From Fistulifera solaris (Eukaryota > Bacillariophyta > Bacillariophyceae > Naviculales > Stauroneidaceae), in the NCBI GenBank assembly GCA_030295235.1, contig AP026167.1, positions 310,001-374,000 on the forward strand: 64,000 nucleotides of DNA. The letters run 5' to 3'. Each line of letters opens with the position of its first letter. Position 1 is the first letter of the stretch. The notes under the pieces were generated by a model. That model made no database searches. It was not told the DNA's origin and was given only the letters and a program-made list of their open reading frames with translations. Position numbers and translations under genes: made by a program. Positions 10,340 through 23,374 of the stretch are shown piece after piece.

Positions 10340-12785
10340 ATGTCTCTCTCGGGTGCCGGCAAACTGGGCGCCCCGACGTGCTCCTTCGATCCCCGACGAC
10401 ATGCCTGGTATCCTCCTACCGTCGATACGTCGACGCCTCTGGCGCAAGGTCACCTGATGATGAACAATACACTGACCGGATCCAAGCAAGCCTTCGTTCC
10501 CGTCGATGGCCGCACGGTTCGCTGGTACACGTGCGGGCCGACCGTCTATGACAGCAGTCACGTCGGCCATGCTCGCACGTACTTGAGTTTGGATATTATG
10601 CGTCGCATTATGACCGACTATTTTCATTACAACGTTCTGTATCATGTCAATATTACAGACATTGATGATAAAATCATCATGCGTGCCCGTCAGAATGTGC
10701 TGATTGAGAACTTGATTGACGATGCCACAAAGAATGGGAAATTAACACTCGAGGAAGTAAAAGCTATGATCGGAGCGGCTGTGGTTGAAGCGAGTGAAAA
10801 ATTGGAAAAGAAACGCCAGCAAATTGAAGGAGCTTTAAAAGAGGCGACGGAAAGACAAGATTCGCGTTCGCGTATGGAGCAAGAGGGTCTTTTGGACCAG
10901 CAGAAGCTGAAAGTATCGAATCTCGAGTCAGAAAAAGCAAGAATTGACGCTGCCATGAAGGACACAAATATTAGTCAGGATGCCAAGCAACTCATTCTGG
11001 TGTCAAAATCCGTGCTAGCAGATAAATTGGACGCAGAAAAAGGACACCTGGTGACCGATCATAGCGTCTTTATCAAACATGCGCGGTATTACGAAAAAGA
11101 GTTCATGGAAGACATGGAAGCGTTGGGCATTCGAGAACCAGACGTTTTGACGCGCGTCACCGAGTATATGCCTCAAATTATTGTGTTTATCGAGAAAATT
11201 GTTCAGCGGAAGATGGCTTACGAATCCAATGGAAGTGTGTACTTGTCTTTGGATGCGTTCCAAGCGGCTGGTCATAATTATCGCAAGCTTAGCCCCGCGG
11301 CGGCCGGGACGGAGACTTCGGCTGCTGAACTAGCTGAAAGCGAAGGTGCATTGAGCTCTGGTAGTGAAAAACGTAATCCCAACGATTTTGCTCTATGGAA
11401 GTCATCCAAGCCAGGTGAACCGGCTTGGGACTCTCCTGGGGGCCCGGTCGTCCTGGTTGGCACATTGAATGCAGTGCCGTTGCCAGTGACATTCTCGGAG
11501 AAAATCTCGATATTCATTCGGGAGGAGAAGATCTAAAATTCCCACATCATGATAATGAGTTGGCTCAAAGTGAAGCTTGTTTAGGGGCTTGCTGTGGCGG
11601 AGGAGGATCCGGCGAATGTCATCAGTGGGTCAATTACTTTACGCACACTGGACATTTGCACATTGAAGGGCTAAAAATGTCCAAGTCGCTCAAGAACTTT
11701 GTCACCATTCGAGAGGCTCTGGAAAAAATTCTCCGCGATTACTTCGCATTTTGTTTTTGATGCAGGGGTGGGATCAACCTATGAATTACTCACAGCAAAC
11801 GACGGATGATGCGCGAAGTAAGGAAACTACGTTCAAGGCATTTTTCCGTCAAGTAGAAGCGCTAGCTCGTGGTGATTATTTAGCGGATGAGGTTGGTTGG
11901 CGCATGGGTGATTACGACCGTGAACTAAGTTATGCTTTACTGGCTGCACAAAAGAAGGTGCACGAGAGTTTGCTCGATAACTTCAACACCAAAGAGGCAA
12001 TGCTCGCTTTATTGCAAGTCATTAGTCAGGCCAATATCTACCTTCGCATTCCAGATGTGAAACCAGCTGTACTGACACTCAAATCGATTGCAATCTATGT
12101 CACTCAAATTCTCAAAGTGTTCGGAGTTGTTCAAGGGAACGATGATTTTGGATTCGAAATGTCGGGAGGCGATGATGCCGGAGGCTCGAGTGCCGTTGGT
12201 CCCATGATTGACGCCTTGGTTTCTTTTCGTACGAAAATCCGCGATGAGGCGCTCTCAGCAGTAAAGAACAGTAAAGGTGACCCGAGTTCAGCGGCAAAGG
12301 CAATCCAAGCCATTTTGGAGACTTGTGATGCTTTACGTGATGAAATTTTACCGACAGTTGGAATTCGATTAGAGGATCGGCCCGAGGGTACTTTATGGAA
12401 CCGAGAAGACCCTGCGACAATGATGAAAGAACTGGAGGAGAAGAAAGCACGTGAAGCCGAATTACGGAAAGGCAAAATCGAGAAGAAATTGGTAGCGAAG
12501 GAGAAAGAGTTGGCAAAGTTAAGAGATTCGTTACAAGTTCCGGATCAGATGTTTCGTACGGACGAATTCAAGGAGTGGGACGAAATGGGTGTGCCGATCG
12601 TAAACGCTGATGGTACACCCGTAGGCGCAGGTCAGATTAAGAAGAAGAAAAAGGCAATTGAGAAACAAATGAAGATGTACGACGAATTAATGAGTAAAGC
12701 GGATGGAAACCCGCAAGCACTGTTAGATGCAACAGAGGCGGAAGTGAAAAAGCTTCAGGAGGAAGTGGCAGCTCTTTCAATTTAA
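10340..12785 (+). CDS. cysteinyl-tRNA synthetase, class I
   Basis: Charges tRNA-Cys. From the ATG at 10340 the protein shows [20 protein letters not shown], the HIGH signature as SSHVGHART, then [11 protein letters not shown] lysine/glutamate-rich insertion follows (about 10740-11050), as in eukaryotic enzymes. The zinc/active-site region is PGWHIECSA...[23 protein letters not shown]. The KMSKS loop is [13 protein letters not shown] (about 11673-11710). The C-terminal half is helical and charged. No organelle presequence is visible, so the cytosolic form is likely. Two frame switches occur: one missing base near 11436 (before [13 protein letters not shown]) and one missing A in the A run at 11723-11728 (before [15 protein letters not shown]). 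Both fall within conserved motifs and restore them. Confidence 0.92.
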
Positions 12786-13172
12786 AACTATGGTGCCTTT
12801 TGTTATTTTTTTAATGAAGCGGTGGAATAACTGTTAAAAACTACTCCGTAACTCTCTCTAGAGACAGCGTTGCGGTGTGCAACACTGCCAAGCCAAGATT
12901 AGCTAACCCTTACAACGGACTATAATGTCTTACAGGTTTGATATTTTTTCGTTGAATATCTCCAAAAAACGTATATTTAATATCATGATCCGTCTTTGTC
13001 CTCTAATACGTTACGAGTACAATGATTATTGTAGGTCGACAACCATGGCATGATTTCAGGTTTCAGGGCAATGCAATCATCATTTTTCATTCTACCCATA
13101 AACATTATCTCATGACGCCCACTGTATAAATACCTAGCGTATAGCAATTGGACGCGTTCAAGTTCGAAAAGA
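12786..13172. other. intergenic, no gene seen
   Basis: About 390 bases between CysRS and the large multi-exon gene. No coding, RNA or repeat signal was recognised. Confidence 0.45.
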
Positions 13173-16100
13173 ATGGCAGCGATCAATGGAGAGCGGACGA
13201 TCGAAACGGATGATGATCCTTGTGACGCTTTGAGTGAACGCCTGACTGCACTACTCAACAAGAACAGTGCGTTCCGCTGGAGGCAGTACGATCCACTACC
13301 CATCAATACTGATGCCAAAGCCACTGATTTTCAATGGACTGTGCCCCTCATTTCGAGGGCCAACTGGACGATTTTAAAAGCTAAGTGCAAAGGACTCACC
13401 GAAAACGATATAAAAGCTCGTTGGCTATGGAAAGGCGGACAGCCATGGAGGTCTTCCCTTCAATTCTTTGCTGCAATGATCTTGTTTTCGATTGTTGTGG
13501 GGGTCTTTTGATGTCTCAGTTGTTGCTGGCGGCCTCTTCCAGTTTGATGTGGGTTATCTGGAAGTCGATGTCTTTACTCGTCGATTGGGAGGAAATATGC
13601 GTTACTTGGTGTCCCCTTTGCTTGCAAAAGCATGTACCAGGCAGTTTGAGAGCATCATTCGATTGGGTTGACGCAGTGCTCTTTGCTGGGAGACGATTTG
13701 TCGGCAGAGAATGGACGGACGAGGACATCCTCTGGGAACAACCTATACTACCACTGTTTTCGCTTGCGGAACGTTTTCCACCGAAGGATGGTTGGGAAAC
13801 ATCCATTCTGAAAGTGCCTCCTCCAGCGCTGAAACATCTCGGCCGTCGTCATTCACTGGAACCTCGCTTCGTTTGGACATGGATGAACCGTTCTCGGAAT
13901 GACCCCGATAAGGGAAACTTGAAGGGCTTTTACGGAACTAGTTGGTCCACCGCAGAACATGCTGTAGCGCTTCATTTTTGTTATTTCATGTTGTCTGACG
14001 AGCAGTTACACAACAAAGTGTCAAAAATGGCTGCTGGTACAGAGAAATGCAAGCAAGAGCAATCGACACTTCAGATTTTCCATGAGGTCCAAACACGCAT
14101 TGGCGAAGTCAACACCGATTCAAACGAATCATCAGAGAATTTAGATGAAAGGACAGCTCTGGGACGCTCACGCAAAAAAGAGCTCTCGAAACAAGTCGTT
14201 TCTCTACATCAGCCAGATTCTACCTCTGTAAAGTTCATTGACTCGCCGTGTCAAGGTGAAGCATTTGAAGTGAAAGTGGCGTCACCTGAATCCGGTGCAG
14301 ATCAGGAAGAAAAACCACGGCCCGAGCCATTTGCTATGATGCCACTCGAAGAACTGTCTCCCACGTCGAGGGGCTCAGTGCGATCAGAAATGTCAGATGT
14401 CGAAGCAGATTTACCGTGGATAGATGTTGGGGCCAAAATAGGAATGCGGTTTCTAAATGCTGCGCAAGCGCAGCGACGTGCTTCACCTGAAGATAACGCG
14501 GAAGTTTACAAGGTTGGCAGCACCAAACGGAATGGCGATGAGGAAGGGTCTACACCTGGGAGAAAGCAGTTGCACAAACCAATCCATCCGATGTGGACAT
14601 CCACCATGTCGGTTCCTCTTGGTAGCCCGTTGAACGAGGAGAAAAGCGACTCGCCGCTGGATAGCCCCAACTTGATGTTGCGTTCACCACCCCGCACCAA
14701 ACATGACAATACGGCCCCCTTTTCGCAATCGATTATTTTATCGATTGAGGACCAAGAAGAAGATCGCGATGCAATTGAACCGAATGTGACCGACCCAATC
14801 ATCATGCGTGATTCAAGCGATAGTAAATCAGCTTTTTCTGTCAACTACGTTATTCAAGAAGACGATATTGGAGTGGCTTTGTTGGCATCAGACAACGGCG
14901 ATGTCGAAGCCAGTCAAATTGAAGAACGACCATACCCTCACGTTCGTCGGCAGCCACTATCTGTTGGAGTTAAAGTGGCCATACCCATCACACCGTGTCA
15001 GCCTGGCACGAAGAATCGAATATCCTCATCTAAATGTCAGATGGGCACAGTTGTGCATAGTCAGCGCATTTTTGTGAGTAACAACAACACGCCGTGCAAC
15101 ATATCAGGAACAAATGCAATTTCGGTTACATGCAAGCTGGACCGTTGCTTTCTTCGCAATGGCGAGTTCTCAGAGCTAACCTTTCGCATAAAAGATGAAT
15201 GGAAGGACCGATACATGCCTCGACACTCTAAAGTACCTATTGGCTCTTGCGTTTCGACCTCGTTTGGTGTGGGAGTCCTTGTTGGCTGGAGATTTGAAGA
15301 CGATTGTCACGTCGTCAGGTGTTTATGGCAAAGGAGAGGGACGGGACCGCACATGCTTACATGAATCGTGATGCGATCCATGGAATCATTGAGGCGGCGG
15401 TCGGTTTTGAAGTCGGAACAGATAGTGGTGAAGGCGTGGTACTGGCTTGTGTGAAAGGCGGGACAACATTTGAGTCACCGAGGTTTCTTGTTGCACTTAC
15501 CGACGAAGGAAAGGGCAAAGGCAAGGTTATTGACGTAAGTCGTGAGGACATAAAACACTGTCATGGGGCTCAGTTCATTCCTGTGATTGAACATATCAGA
15601 GAAGCGGCGATTTTTCAACTCCAGATCGACACATACCGTGCAGCGCTCCGTGAACAAAGGCTAGAAGGGAATGCAGCAGATGATGATGACGACGATGATT
15701 TTGAAGATGATTTTGTCTGGGATTCGTGGTATAAATGCGTAGAAATTATCTGGCAAAGTTTTCTAAGGGCGGTTGATGAGAACAAGGAATTCGACGAAGG
15801 CTTGAATGAGTTTGTTTCTGACATAATTGTTTTTCTCGAAAGCCTGGAAGGAAAAGAAGGCGAGCATATCAATGATGAAGCGAAAGACGAAAATAACGAT
15901 AATTCGGATGAAGCTTTCATTAAGACACCCCTTAATCCTCCTGACTCTCGGTTTTGGCTAGTCAGCGAAGTACTTGGAGACCTTTTTGAAAAGGATGGGG
16001 GACAAGAGGTTGAGCTCGTGGATTCAGATCGTCAACCTTGTCGCCAATCAACAAGTGAAGCTAGAGACGGTAATAAGAAGCGCTATTTTGAGCGAGCTTT

Positions 16101-18930
16101 TGCGATAATCAAGGTCTTGATGAGAACCATATCGATTGCAAGAGCCGAAAGTGTAAATTTTCCGGTAAGTACTTCGCGCAGCGAACATGCCTTTACATGA
16201 CACAATCTAACATACCTTTACAATCAAAAGCGCTTTCGTCTTTTGCTTTCCATTACGTATGAGTTTCTAATTTTCTGCCGCACAGTGGTTAAGGTGCAAC
16301 AAAAGAATTCAGTACAATCCCTTGAGGTACGTATTTCTCAGTACAGATAGTATATTTAATGCCCTTTCTCACTGTCGGTTCAAGGTTTGGAAACGGGCAT
16401 GGCGTGAGATAGTGACGACTTTTGGTCCGATAAAGCGGCGGTTAGAGCGAATAGGCAAAGCTATGTTGCACAAAATGGAAACTCAAGGTAGAAAAGCGAA
16501 GACGCAGCTCAGTAAGTTATTCACGTTACTTCTGCACGATGAAAGGCTGTTGGTCGCCATTGAACATGGTGATTGGACAAGGTGTGTAACTCAAATTGAG
16601 TCGGCGTTACTAAGAGCTATGATTATTGAGGAGAAAAGTGTGACTTTCTACCGAAAGACGATTTCATTCATCGTGAAGAATATTCAATCGGTCTTAACCA
16701 AGGATAGTGAGGCAGCCAATAGAAACAATGCAAAACTGATATTGTTTCTCAAAGCAATCCAATCCCTAGCCTCTCCGCGGAGAACGCTTTTAAAATTTCT
16801 GACGCGCAATGACATTATGGAGTTCTTGGAAAGAATTCTCGTGCGCACCTATTACCGCGAAGATGCTGTCACTCGCATGCTAAATATCCATGCTTCAAAC
16901 TTCACCTCAATGCGTCATCTTCGAATGCTGAAAGACTTTTCGGTGGCTGGTCGTATTTGGATTCCGCTTCTCGACGCAGCAGATGAAGAATGCTCATACT
17001 TGGTATCACACCTTCCTGAAAATTCGAAAGAATTCATGTGTCCAATATCCAGTCTTTTCTCTTTGTGCGTGGCCCAATTTCATAAGATTAACGCTGGCGA
17101 TCTTTCTAAGGACTGGCTGGAATTCCTTCTAGAAGAAGATTCGGCCCGCATCATTCAGGATCTTGATATGAAGCTAATTCTATCGTTAGAGTCGTTTTCG
17201 AAGGACGTGAGGGAAATGCTTGATGTTCTCCCTTATTATTCAAGGTAAGCAACTATTCGAAGTGAATCAACGACTATTCCGTGGTCACTCATGCGATAAC
17301 GTCACGATCCAAGCATCGACGATGATTTTTTGAATTTGATAGATGAGGTCGATCTCGAACAACTACTGAAGGATGCCTCAAAAGCCATGGACGAATCTGA
17401 TGACTTCTCCCAATTTCTACGCGAAAAGGTGACGATCGCAATTGAAAGATTCTTGGTAAGTCCATCACTACAGAAAACGTATTTCCGTTTCAGCACTCTA
17501 AAAACGTTTCAACTTTGAAATGAAAAAAGAATTACCTGCCGAAGCTTTCGATCCCTGTAGAGCGTAGAGATCTTGGCGGTGAATTAGAGGGATGGATTCT
17601 GACTTGCCGAGGCGAAAACGGCGGTGATTTAACTCTTTCCGATGTGAATATTCGTCGAGAAAATTTGGTTTGTCAGGTCATGGGCGGTGAATCAATATTT
17701 TTTCCTATGTTCGGTGATAACGAAGACGCCACCTCGGTGGCTTCCTCGATCATCCCACAGGAAGGCTATGATCCGTCCGCTGTATACATTGAAGAATCAA
17801 TCCTCGATGAGGTACGCGAACTTATTCTCCAAGCTCAGCGGCATGGTTGCTGGAAGGTCGGAGTTGGTGGGATTGGCCAGGTAAGTCTGACTACAACGGC
17901 ATCGGCAAGCTGTAGGGCTTGACTGATATTCGCTTGTTGCAGCCTGCTTCGGATAAATACGTTGCCTCTGTACTCCAAGATCTCCCTATTTCCTCTGTTC
18001 TTAATTGTGGCATCGAGCTTTGGAGAAATTTGGAAATCGACGACGATGAGTTAATGGAAATTGCCATCCGTGATGTTTCGTACCAAATCGAATTGCACAA
18101 AGACGCGGTGGACCCCCGTAACCCTGATGAGCTCAATCATTTGGGACAAATAGACTCAACACTGCCTCTAGAAGATCGCAACACAACTTCTAACGAGCCA
18201 CAGAAGGGAATACGGCTTAGTCGATTCAATCCTCGCATTGACCCTACAATTCTTTTCTTAGACATGAAGAACCTCAAGTTACATCTGGATAATTTCTTCT
18301 TCCGAATTGAAAAGAAAAAAGAACCGTACTATCTTTGATCCAGTTTTCGAAGGAAGGGGTATGGTGTCATTGCAAAACTTGTCTATTCGCCTTCGAATAG
18401 AATGCGCCAAGGATAGAGTTGATCATTACAACAACAAAGGGAAAAACTGCTCCCCTGTACTACATCTGCGCGAGCTTCACGTCAAGCTGGAAAAGATTAA
18501 ACTAAGGATTAGAGATACTGGTTTCGGATCTGACTGGGTTTTGAACCAAGCTGTTCACGTTTTCCAGGAAGCAATCACAAAAGTTGTCGAGGATAATTTA
18601 AAGGAGCAAATAGAGCTTCATATCAAGAAGACCATGGATATCGCAAACGCCTACTTTGTTACAAATCCGCAAGTGTTTCTGAATCTTCTGGGGATTTCTC
18701 TTGACGATCTTGACGACGACAACATAGTGTGGGTTTAGGTAGGAAGGATAAATGAATTTTTTACTTAGGATCTACGTGAAACCATTTGGAAAAATAAGGA
18801 ATGTATGAAACAAGAAGCTATCGGCTACGCTGCAGCAGATGTTTGGCATATAAACCAAGAGGATGTGGTCTTGCTTCTACGCAGAGCCCACGAGCAGTAT
18901 GCGCTCCACTTTGTCGCCGCAGTCGATTAA
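13173..18930 (+). CDS. very large membrane-anchored protein with TULIP-like (BPI/HAM1-type) lipid-binding C-terminus
   Basis: Starts at the ATG at 13173. Introns that fit are 16165-16293, 16327-16384, 17245-17313, 17457-17529, 17881-17942 and perhaps 18727-18768. The N-terminus has a long hydrophobic hairpin (about 13460-13590). A low-complexity polar region follows, then two barrel-like repeats with GVGVLVGWR and GEGVVLACVKGG signatures (about 15230-15500). After an acidic stretch comes a helical region, 16385-17456. The C-terminal part (17943-18720) has DPTILFLDMKNLKLHLDNF, FEGRGMVSLQNLSIRLRIE, LHLRELHVKLEKIKLRIRD and an amphipathic VEDNLKEQIE helix. This resembles fungal/plant HAM1-C and BPI/LBP lipid-binding domains, by pattern only. 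Frame switches lie in T4 at 13506-13509, G3 at 15338-15340 and A6 at 18315-18320. The last exon (18769-18930) is the least certain. Function is unknown; a lipid-transfer role is inferred. Confidence 0.6.
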
Positions 18931-19065
18931 AGAAGAGTGAATAATTCGAATCAGCATGATGGTGGAGTAAGTCGTGTCTTTCGTCGACGAGAGGAGAACA
19001 TGCGAAAAAATATTCTTCCATACCAAACTGTTTGGTTTTGATGCTCTTTCCATTTTTCTTTGATA

Positions 19066-19551
19066 TTATTTGTTGATCGCTTGTGATAGCTGCAAGTTCG
19101 GCACTGTCGCGCTGTCGTCGCTATAATAGAGAGTTGTTCGCAATTGCTCGATTGCATCGACATCAGCGTAATTTTTGCTTGCGTCTCCCTTGCCAATTCC
19201 CCGTCTGATTAGGAGTGCCAGTCGACTTTGCGATGACAGCCGAGCTACTGGTCTTTTGGGTATATTATCGCTATCAATGCCATTCAAGTCAAACTCTTCG
19301 CTTTGTCCGATGCTGTCCCAATCTAGAGTAATGGGCAATCCACCGGAGCAGGATGGATTATCTCCCAGTATGAGTGGATAGCTACGAACACGAACCTTTC
19401 CAAAAGAAACCGACTTTGACTGGCCATGCGTTTCCCCAGTGGAAGAATCACTGTGGTTTGACACGTCCCAGTCCTTGGAAGACAGGTCTGGGGAAAAGGT
19501 GTGACCGGATACATCGAGAAACTCGCATGATACAATTTGAGACGGAGCCAT
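19066..19551 (-). CDS. small protein of a diatom-expanded family, function unknown
   Basis: 161 residues from the ATG at 19551. The central block VSFGKVRVRSYPLILGDNPSC followed by SGGLPITLDW is a motif I associate with many small diatom proteins of unknown function. It is preceded by a serine/aspartate-rich region and followed by SQSRLALLIRRGIG. No membrane segment or presequence is seen. It is convergent with the large gene upstream, 135 bases away. The family assignment is from memory of the motif; no biochemical role is known to me. Confidence 0.6.
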   Translation of the reverse strand: MAPSQIVSCEFLDVSGHTFSPDLSSKDWDVSNHSDSSTGETHGQSKSVSFGKVRVRSYPLILGDNPSCSGGLPITLDWDSIGQSEEFDLNGIDSDNIPKRPVARLSSQSRLALLIRRGIGKGDASKNYADVDAIEQLRTTLYYSDDSATVPNLQLSQAINK

Positions 19552-21010
19552 TTCAAGTTCTTGGAGTAAACGATAGGATCCCACAAGGCGCAGCCGACAG
19601 CACAACGTATGAGCAGTTTCACAAAGAATTGTCACGAAAAATGGCGAAAAATATAGCGTAACGCGTAAACAAGTCTTCAATACCTTAAAATCAATTACTC
19701 CGTACTCCGTATCAAAAGACTTTATGACGGACAACTGGCTGCATGAAAGGTGGAAAGTAGAAAGTGAAAAGTGAAGAGTGAACAGTGAAGAGTGAAGAAT
19801 GAGAAGAACTGCTCGTTGCTCTTGGCTCGTGGCCCCCTGCTCCATGCTTGCAAGGCGGCATGACGCATGACTGCTTGACAACTTCAAGGTGATCAAGGAA
19901 ATACCGAGTACTGTCACAATCATGCCAGGTAAAGACATAAATCATACGGAGTAAATAAAGACAGACGTCATCCGCATCATTAGTCTTGCCTTAGCTTTAT
20001 AGTCCAGGAAGTAAGAAGTGCCTTACCCCGTACATCACATCATAGTAAAAAAAATAGCCAATAGACATAAACTGGTAGACTTCACACTTCACACTACACT
20101 ACAGACTCCAACCATTTTTATCAATTTTTATTGTTCCTTATCCATTCACCTCACTCATTCTTCGTTTCTGAAGATTTCTCCGAAGAAGAACAAGTAGTGA
20201 CCAAACAAAAAAACAGATCCGTTTCAAGTTTCAAATAGACGACTCCAGTCAATACACGGGTGATCATTGAATGCCAATAGCCAATCCCGTTCTCCCTAAA
20301 ATTTGGCACGTGGCAAGAATTTTATGCTTTATGCTTTGTGCTGCTTGCAGCTTGCAAGCAGCTCCGTATTAGTAAGTGTGAGACCGAAGAACAAAGCCCA
20401 GTGCCAAAACGGGCCTTGCCTGTGTTGTGTGGTTTCTAGAGACCTGGATCAAAACTTAAAACTTGAGCATGAAGCATGAAGCAAATAGATACGATTCACG
20501 GTTTATGTTCGTGTTCTATTTTAAATAATGTTGATCGTTGATCTCTGCCTGAATCCTGAATGTGAGAATGAAAGAGTGACAAGAGACAAAACGCTTGTAA
20601 AAGTTAAAGACAAGGATTTCTTCAGTTTACGTCTGTTGATGTGCCATGTGCTGTGTGCTGTCTCCCATTGTGCCTTTGGTAAAGAACGGTAGTTTGGTAC
20701 CAAACATTATTAGCTATGCGACACCAACCGGCAACCGGCATCCCACTGTCACGACATGGAGACGGCGGATATGTCTACGTCATCCTTCCGGACGGCGTGT
20801 GTGCCATGTGCCGGAATGCACGACATTATTTCATTGTTGCTCATCACTCGTAACAAAATCAGGAGTCCCTCGCAATCCTCCCTTTATGGATCATCTTCAA
20901 CCAAACACTTAGTTTATAGTGCCGTAGACGCTCCAGCGGGATTTTTAGACAGAATACGAGTAGAGGACGAGATTTGAGAGCATCCCAGCGTGCTGAAACC
21001 GTAAACCACG
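19552..21010. other. long noncoding stretch with simple repeats
   Basis: About 1.46 kb without a credible coding region. It contains a purine-rich AGTGAA-type tandem repeat (listed separately), repeated TCCGTA/TACGGA words near 19698-19712 and 19947, and CACTTCACACTACACTAC around 20083-20100. It separates two divergent genes and may hold both promoters. Confidence 0.5.
19751..19802. repeat. AGTGAA / GAAGAGTGAA simple tandem repeat
   Basis: Degenerate array of 7-14-bp purine-rich units (AAAGTGAAAAGTGAAGAGTG pattern) upstream of the minus-strand gene at 19066-19551. Ordinary low-complexity sequence; a function is not suggested. Confidence 0.6.
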
Positions 21011-23158
21011 ATGAGGTGCCATTCCTTAGCATTCAGCTTTCTCATCTTAGCAAATGGGACGACTTTTGCATTTAGGCCACCTTTATCGGTGCTCAAACGA
21101 AGCAGAACCCCATATCGCATGGCTTCCGACTCGCCCGAAGATCCAGAATCGGAATTATTCGACTTTCTTAAGTCGATCGTAGAGCGACCGATCGATTGGA
21201 ATGTCAACGAGCCAGGGAAGTCGCCGTTTGGGTTTGATAAAAATGCTGAGCTGTGGAATGGTCGCATCGCTCAGGTGAGCTTATTGGAGTCGTCAGCTGC
21301 TGGTCAAGAGTGCATGGAACTCACTTCTTTTATTCGCATCAGATTTCCTTCGTATGGATCTTCTTACAAGAGTGGATTCAGGGGAAAGGTGTCTTACAAT
21401 CCATTGTAGAGGGCGACTTGGCGAGTAATATCTCACTGGAAGTGGTTTGTCTCATGTTGCTGTTTGTGAGTTTTCAATTCTGCATGCTGCCCTTCGAGCA
21501 AAACGTAAAGATTCGCGTCCCTCGAGAGTGGCTCGACAACCCCGCCATTTTGCAAAACTTATCCCGTCCACCCAATAGACCGCAACGACCGCAACGAAAG
21601 GAATTCAAAAAGCCCGACGTGAGAAAATGGAACTTGAATGGAGAAAATAAAGCACCATATGGTATGGATGTCAATGCCGAGGTCTGGAATGGACGAGTTG
21701 CCATGGTACGTAAACGAACATTAAATACATCGTCAAGTCATTTCGTCATTCGCACTCAATCTCTTGACAGGTCTGTTTTGCGTGGGTGTTTTTACAGGAA
21801 TGGATACAAGATAAAGGTCTGTTAATTGGATTAGAAGAAAAGCATGGACCGAGTGAAGCGGCACTGCTCTTGTTTATTATTGGACTCGGCGGCTTTATTA
21901 CCTATCTACACAACATGTTTTCCTTGGAGGCCGAAGCGTATCGAAAATCGCGATTACCACCCACAACAGAGGCACCAAAGTCATTTAGCCCTGTCGCGAG
22001 CAGAACATTCGAGTTTGGTCAAACGACCGGTAGAATGCCAGCATTGCATGGTCAACCAAGTTCACCGCCAAGTGTTCCACCCAACAATGTGCTCAGGCAA
22101 CCAATGGCGGGAAGCTATTCATCTCCTAATGGATCTTATGCACCAAATATGCCACCAGTAAGTTTTAGGCAACAGCCTAGACTGGGCAGTAACGCACCTA
22201 GACCAAATACGACACAGACGAACTTGAGGCAGCCAGGAACTCTCGAGAGAAAATTGCCGCAGACAGTGGATCAGACTAGACCCTATTTTCAACAATCATC
22301 ACTACCACCTCCAACCTCATTTAGACGCAATCCACCACCTCCGGTCTACGGCCACGCTGCGCCCTCTTCGACGCCTCTCAATGCACCTATGCAGCAAAGT
22401 ACCGATAACGATGTTTATCAACCCATTCAGCAACAACAATATGCAAGACAAGGGATGCAACCATCCGGCACTTCCTGGCTATATAGGTCTCCCAGCAATT
22501 CTGGAGTACCTCCTCGAGCTTATGATCCTCCTTCCGCTCCAACGGCAGCCCCGTTGCAAAAGTCGATGATCCAGTCATACGAGGAGTCATTAAGAACTAT
22601 GACGAAAGAACCAACTACTCTTAAAGCAGCAACAAATCAACAGGGACTACCATATCAAGCTCCTTCAAACTCTGATCAACCGCGTGTTTGGCCCAATGTA
22701 CCTGACATTGTCACGCCACCACGTATGCAACTCTTTAAATCGGATGCACTTTCATCCGCTGCCAAAGGTGACCCTTCCTTGCTGGACCAGGTCGAGCCAA
22801 CGCTTCCAATGAGATCGAGTGCGGACATTGTACCACCGGAGATTAAGCCTGGTGTCCGTCCTTTCCCGAAGCCCGAGCCGTTTGCATTCAGTCCTGACAA
22901 CCCAATCGCACAACTGGGAAAATATTCTTATGAACAATCTAGGGCTGATTATAATATTCAGCAATCTGTAGGCGATAAGTCGACAAGCGCCTCATCTCCA
23001 CCAGAGAATACGTGTTTTGATAAAACGGAAGAGAAGCGGCGGCACCGAATCCGATGCCATACTCCACAGAAGAATATGCACCTCGCTACCAGCCTTCACC
23101 TTACAACATGCCTCATAAAGGCCGTAGATCTTATCTCGACACGTTAGGCCCTTCGTGA
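21011..23158 (+). CDS. plastid protein with two one-helix (HLIP/LHC-like) modules and a proline-rich tail
   Basis: Starts at the ATG at 21011 with a signal peptide ending TTFA|FRPP, the A-F junction of diatom plastid import. Introns: 21275-21342 and 21706-21770, both phase 0. Exon 1/2 encodes PFGFDKNAELWNGRIAQ then ISFVWIFLQEWIQGKGVL. Exon 2/3 repeats this as PYGMDVNAEVWNGRVAM then VCFAWVFLQEWIQDKGLL. Each is the E-x-x-N-G-R chlorophyll-binding helix motif of HLIP/LHC proteins, split at the same place by an intron, and each is followed by a second hydrophobic segment. The remaining roughly 400 residues are rich in Pro, Gln and Ser and contain no known domain. A single missing base near 23022-23025 moves the end into the frame finishing YLDTLGPS at 23156. 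Family members bind pigment and protect photosystems; the role of the tail is unknown. Confidence 0.82.
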
Positions 23159-23374
23159 GCAACTAGCATGCTCCAACAAAATTGCTACGAATCAAATCGC
23201 TAACTACTCCAGAGCAGTGATTAGAACGCTCTCACAAATGCTTTTCAAAGCATTTTGAGCGATCAAATGAAACGAATGCTTCTATGAACATGACATAATC
23301 TTTAATCCCTTTAGATAGACGCATTATTGCATGCCACACAGCGAAGTGACTAAAGTTTTGAAGTTCGCCACGTT

